Part shown: one piece after another, positions 32,274 to 33,867 of the stretch
Layout of the letters: the number at the start of each line of letters is the position of its first letter
Numbering within the stretch: position 1 is the first letter of the stretch
Position numbers and translations under genes: made by a program
NCBI GenBank assembly: GCA_025963675.1
Contig: JAOQAJ010000080.1
Location: 1-33,867, forward strand
DNA length: 33,867 bases
Direction of reading: 5' to 3'
DNA from: Segetibacter sp.
Lineage (GTDB): Bacteria > Bacteroidota > Bacteroidia > Chitinophagales > Chitinophagaceae
The notes under the pieces: generated by a model
Told to the model about the DNA's origin: nothing
Database searches by the model: none
What the model saw: the letters and a program-made list of their open reading frames with translations, nothing else

Positions 32274-33668
32274 ATGAAAAACCAAAAGACCTTCAAGGTT
32301 TTTATCGTAGAGGATGATCTATGGTATAGCTCCATGCTGGAGTATTACCTGTCACTTAATCCGGACTATGTCATCCAAAAATTCGATACTGCCAAATCCT
32401 TCTTATCCAGGCTGCACGAGAAACCTGACGTGGTAACGCTTGATTATTCTCTACCCGACATGAATGGGGACAAGCTTTTAAAACAAATCAAAGAAACAAG
32501 CCCGGATACAAAAGTTATCATCATCAGCGGGCAGGAAAATGTAAAAGTTGCACTTGACCTTCTGAAAAAAGGCGCTAATGATTACATTGTAAAAGATGAA
32601 GATGCAAAAGATAAATTATGGAACACCATCATCAACTTACGCGAAAATATAGAACTGAAGCAGGAAATTGAAACCCTGAAAGAAGAAGTAAGCAGAAAGT
32701 ATGATTTCAGTAATGCAATTATAGGTAGTAGCCCGGTCATTCAAAGGGTTTTTAGCATGATGGAAAAAGCTGCCCGAACGAATATAACTGTATCGGTAAC
32801 AGGCGAAACCGGAACAGGTAAAGAATTAGTTGCTAAATCTATTCACTACAACTCGCCGCGCAAAAATCTTGCATTTGTAGCTGTAAACCTTGCAGCCATT
32901 CCCAGAGATCTTTTGGAAAGCGAATTGTTTGGCCATGAAAAAGGTGCCTTTACAGGTGCCATTGCACGTCGCATTGGAAAGTTTGAAGAAGCCTCAAAAG
33001 GGACATTGTTTCTGGATGAGATTGGAGAAATGGACATAAATATGCAGGCCAAACTTTTAAGGGCGTTGCAGGAAAAAGAGATTGTAAGAGTGGGAAGCAA
33101 CGAAGTAGTTAAAATAGATGTTCGCATTATTGTAGCTACTCATAGAAACCTGCTTGAAATGGTTAAAAACGGAACATTTAGAGAAGACTTATATTATCGT
33201 ATTTTAGGTTTACCCATTCACCTGCCGCCTTTGCGTGAAAGAGAGAACGACGTGCTGATTATTGCGAAGCACTTTATGGATAACTTCTGTAAAGAGAATA
33301 ATTTACCTAAGAAAAACCTGTCGACTGAAGCGAAGAAGAAATTGATGGGCCATGCTTTTCCTGGCAATGTTCGTGAACTGAAATCAGTGATCGATCTGGC
33401 CTGCGTAATGGCTGAAGAAAAAGAAATTGAGGCCGAACACTTAAATGTAATATCGCAAAACATGATCAGCGACTTTATGCTTAAAGAGATAACGCTGAAA
33501 GAATTTACCATTAAATTTATTCAGTTCTATCTCGATAAATACAATTACGATGTATTAAAAGTGGCAAGAAAATTAGATGTCGGTAAATCGACCATTTACC
33601 GGATGATACAAAACAAAGAAGTTTTTGTAAATAAGAAATATTCTTTCGAGGCGAGTTTTATGAACTAA
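32274..33668 (+). CDS. Sigma-54-dependent response regulator (NtrC family)
   Basis: A 464-residue two-component regulator. The receiver domain (about 1-125) has the acidic pair D14/D15, phosphoacceptor D57 in TLDYSLPD, and K in VKDED. After a coiled-coil linker comes the AAA+ domain with Walker [24 protein letters not shown] (including the GAFTGA loop that contacts sigma-54) and Walker [11 protein letters not shown]. The C-terminus is a Fis-type helix-turn-helix, [19 protein letters not shown]. It should activate sigma-54 promoters in response to an unidentified kinase. The frame is open from 32226, but the receiver starts at [15 protein letters not shown], so the ATG at 32274 is preferred. 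A receiver-domain gene follows 21 bases later. Confidence 0.94.
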   Translation: MKNQKTFKVFIVEDDLWYSSMLEYYLSLNPDYVIQKFDTAKSFLSRLHEKPDVVTLDYSLPDMNGDKLLKQIKETSPDTKVIIISGQENVKVALDLLKKGANDYIVKDEDAKDKLWNTIINLRENIELKQEIETLKEEVSRKYDFSNAIIGSSPVIQRVFSMMEKAARTNITVSVTGETGTGKELVAKSIHYNSPRKNLAFVAVNLAAIPRDLLESELFGHEKGAFTGAIARRIGKFEEASKGTLFLDEIGEMDINMQAKLLRALQEKEIVRVGSNEVVKIDVRIIVATHRNLLEMVKNGTFREDLYYRILGLPIHLPPLRERENDVLIIAKHFMDNFCKENNLPKKNLSTEAKKKLMGHAFPGNVRELKSVIDLACVMAEEKEIEAEHLNVISQNMISDFMLKEITLKEFTIKFIQFYLDKYNYDVLKVARKLDVGKSTIYRMIQNKEVFVNKKYSFEASFMN

Positions 33669-33689
33669 ATCAAAAAGGCAGTGGAAACG

Positions 33690-33867
33690 ATGACAAAGAC
33701 TTATTCAACGATTGACCGTAAACACATCATTTCGTTTGGAAAGCTAAAAGTATTATTAGCAGAAGACAACGAGGTAAACCAGTTGCTTGCAAAAGGGATT
33801 TTGAGATATTGGGGAATGGAAACGAAAGTTGCCGCAAATGGCAACGAAGTGCTGGAGTTTTTAAATA
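33690..33867 (+). CDS. Receiver-domain protein, 5' part only
   Basis: An open frame from the ATG at 33690 to the window edge gives 59 residues. KVLLAEDNEVNQLLAKGIL followed by YWGMETKVAANGNEVLEFL is the start of a CheY-like receiver, with the acidic pair E/D of AEDN and the helix 1 NxVNQ motif typical of receivers in hybrid kinases or phosphorelay proteins. The phosphoacceptor Asp lies beyond the edge. It begins 21 bases after the sigma-54 regulator, so the two are probably one operon. What follows the receiver (kinase, Hpt or nothing) cannot be seen. Confidence 0.85.
   Translation, partial: MTKTYSTIDRKHIISFGKLKVLLAEDNEVNQLLAKGILRYWGMETKVAANGNEVLEFLN

Noticed and set aside
1-33867. CRISPR arrays, tRNA/rRNA genes, phage or integrative elements, and sigma-54 promoters
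   Set aside because: I looked for regularly spaced repeats, tRNA-like cloverleaf ends, integrase or transposase motifs and TGGCAC-N5-TTGC sites, and saw none that held up.

Overview
The window looks like ordinary chromosome of a Bacteroidota bacterium, most likely Chitinophagaceae or a close relative. The evidence is two secreted proteins with type IX secretion (T9SS) tails, one type A near 10650-10903 and one type B (gliding-associated) near 28430-28691; a TonB-plug protein with an MG2-like N-terminus; a DUF2795 protein; a fused E1 alpha/beta 2-oxoacid dehydrogenase; promoter boxes of the Bacteroidota TAnnTTTG type; and almost no Shine-Dalgarno sequences. I see no tRNA, rRNA, CRISPR array, phage module, transposase or plasmid gene. 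The family-level placement is inferred from gene content.

Layout. 1-344: 5' part of a heptosyltransferase-like gene (minus strand). 743-3924: a minus-strand transporter operon (dicarboxylate/glutamate symporter, DedA, MFS). 4176-7436: amino-acid permease, YebC regulator, DCC thiol oxidoreductase. 7661-10906: a 1081-residue surface protein with about ten immunoglobulin-like repeats. 11094-14078: SRPBCC protein, then the convergent E1 fusion. 14287-18717: two tandem DUF1573 lipoprotein-like/secreted proteins, an aminotransferase, Nif3 and a zinc-ribbon coiled-coil protein. 18800-23796: TPR protein, broken Uma2 gene, RecN, a two-helix membrane protein and FabI. 24149-28694: two large exported proteins. 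29034-32039: DUF2795, two LolD-like ATPases, a PduO-type cobalamin adenosyltransferase and GatC. 32274-33867: a sigma-54 response regulator followed by the start of another receiver-domain protein.

The gene set is mostly housekeeping and envelope function. What the genes do not explain lies in the gaps. A dispersed repeat with a GCGWCGCAAC core occurs in eight intergenic gaps (eleven arms) and in no coding region; in three gaps two arms face each other as an imperfect inverted repeat. A different, REP-like hairpin pair lies at 30707-30819. Five genes have a TAYCTT-type promoter box ending only 4-6 bases before the start codon, which predicts leaderless or nearly leaderless mRNAs. A Uma2-family nuclease gene has decayed through two single-base deletions and a stop codon. 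The dispersed repeat is the best candidate here for something undescribed; I see no convincing new multi-gene defence or biosynthetic system.
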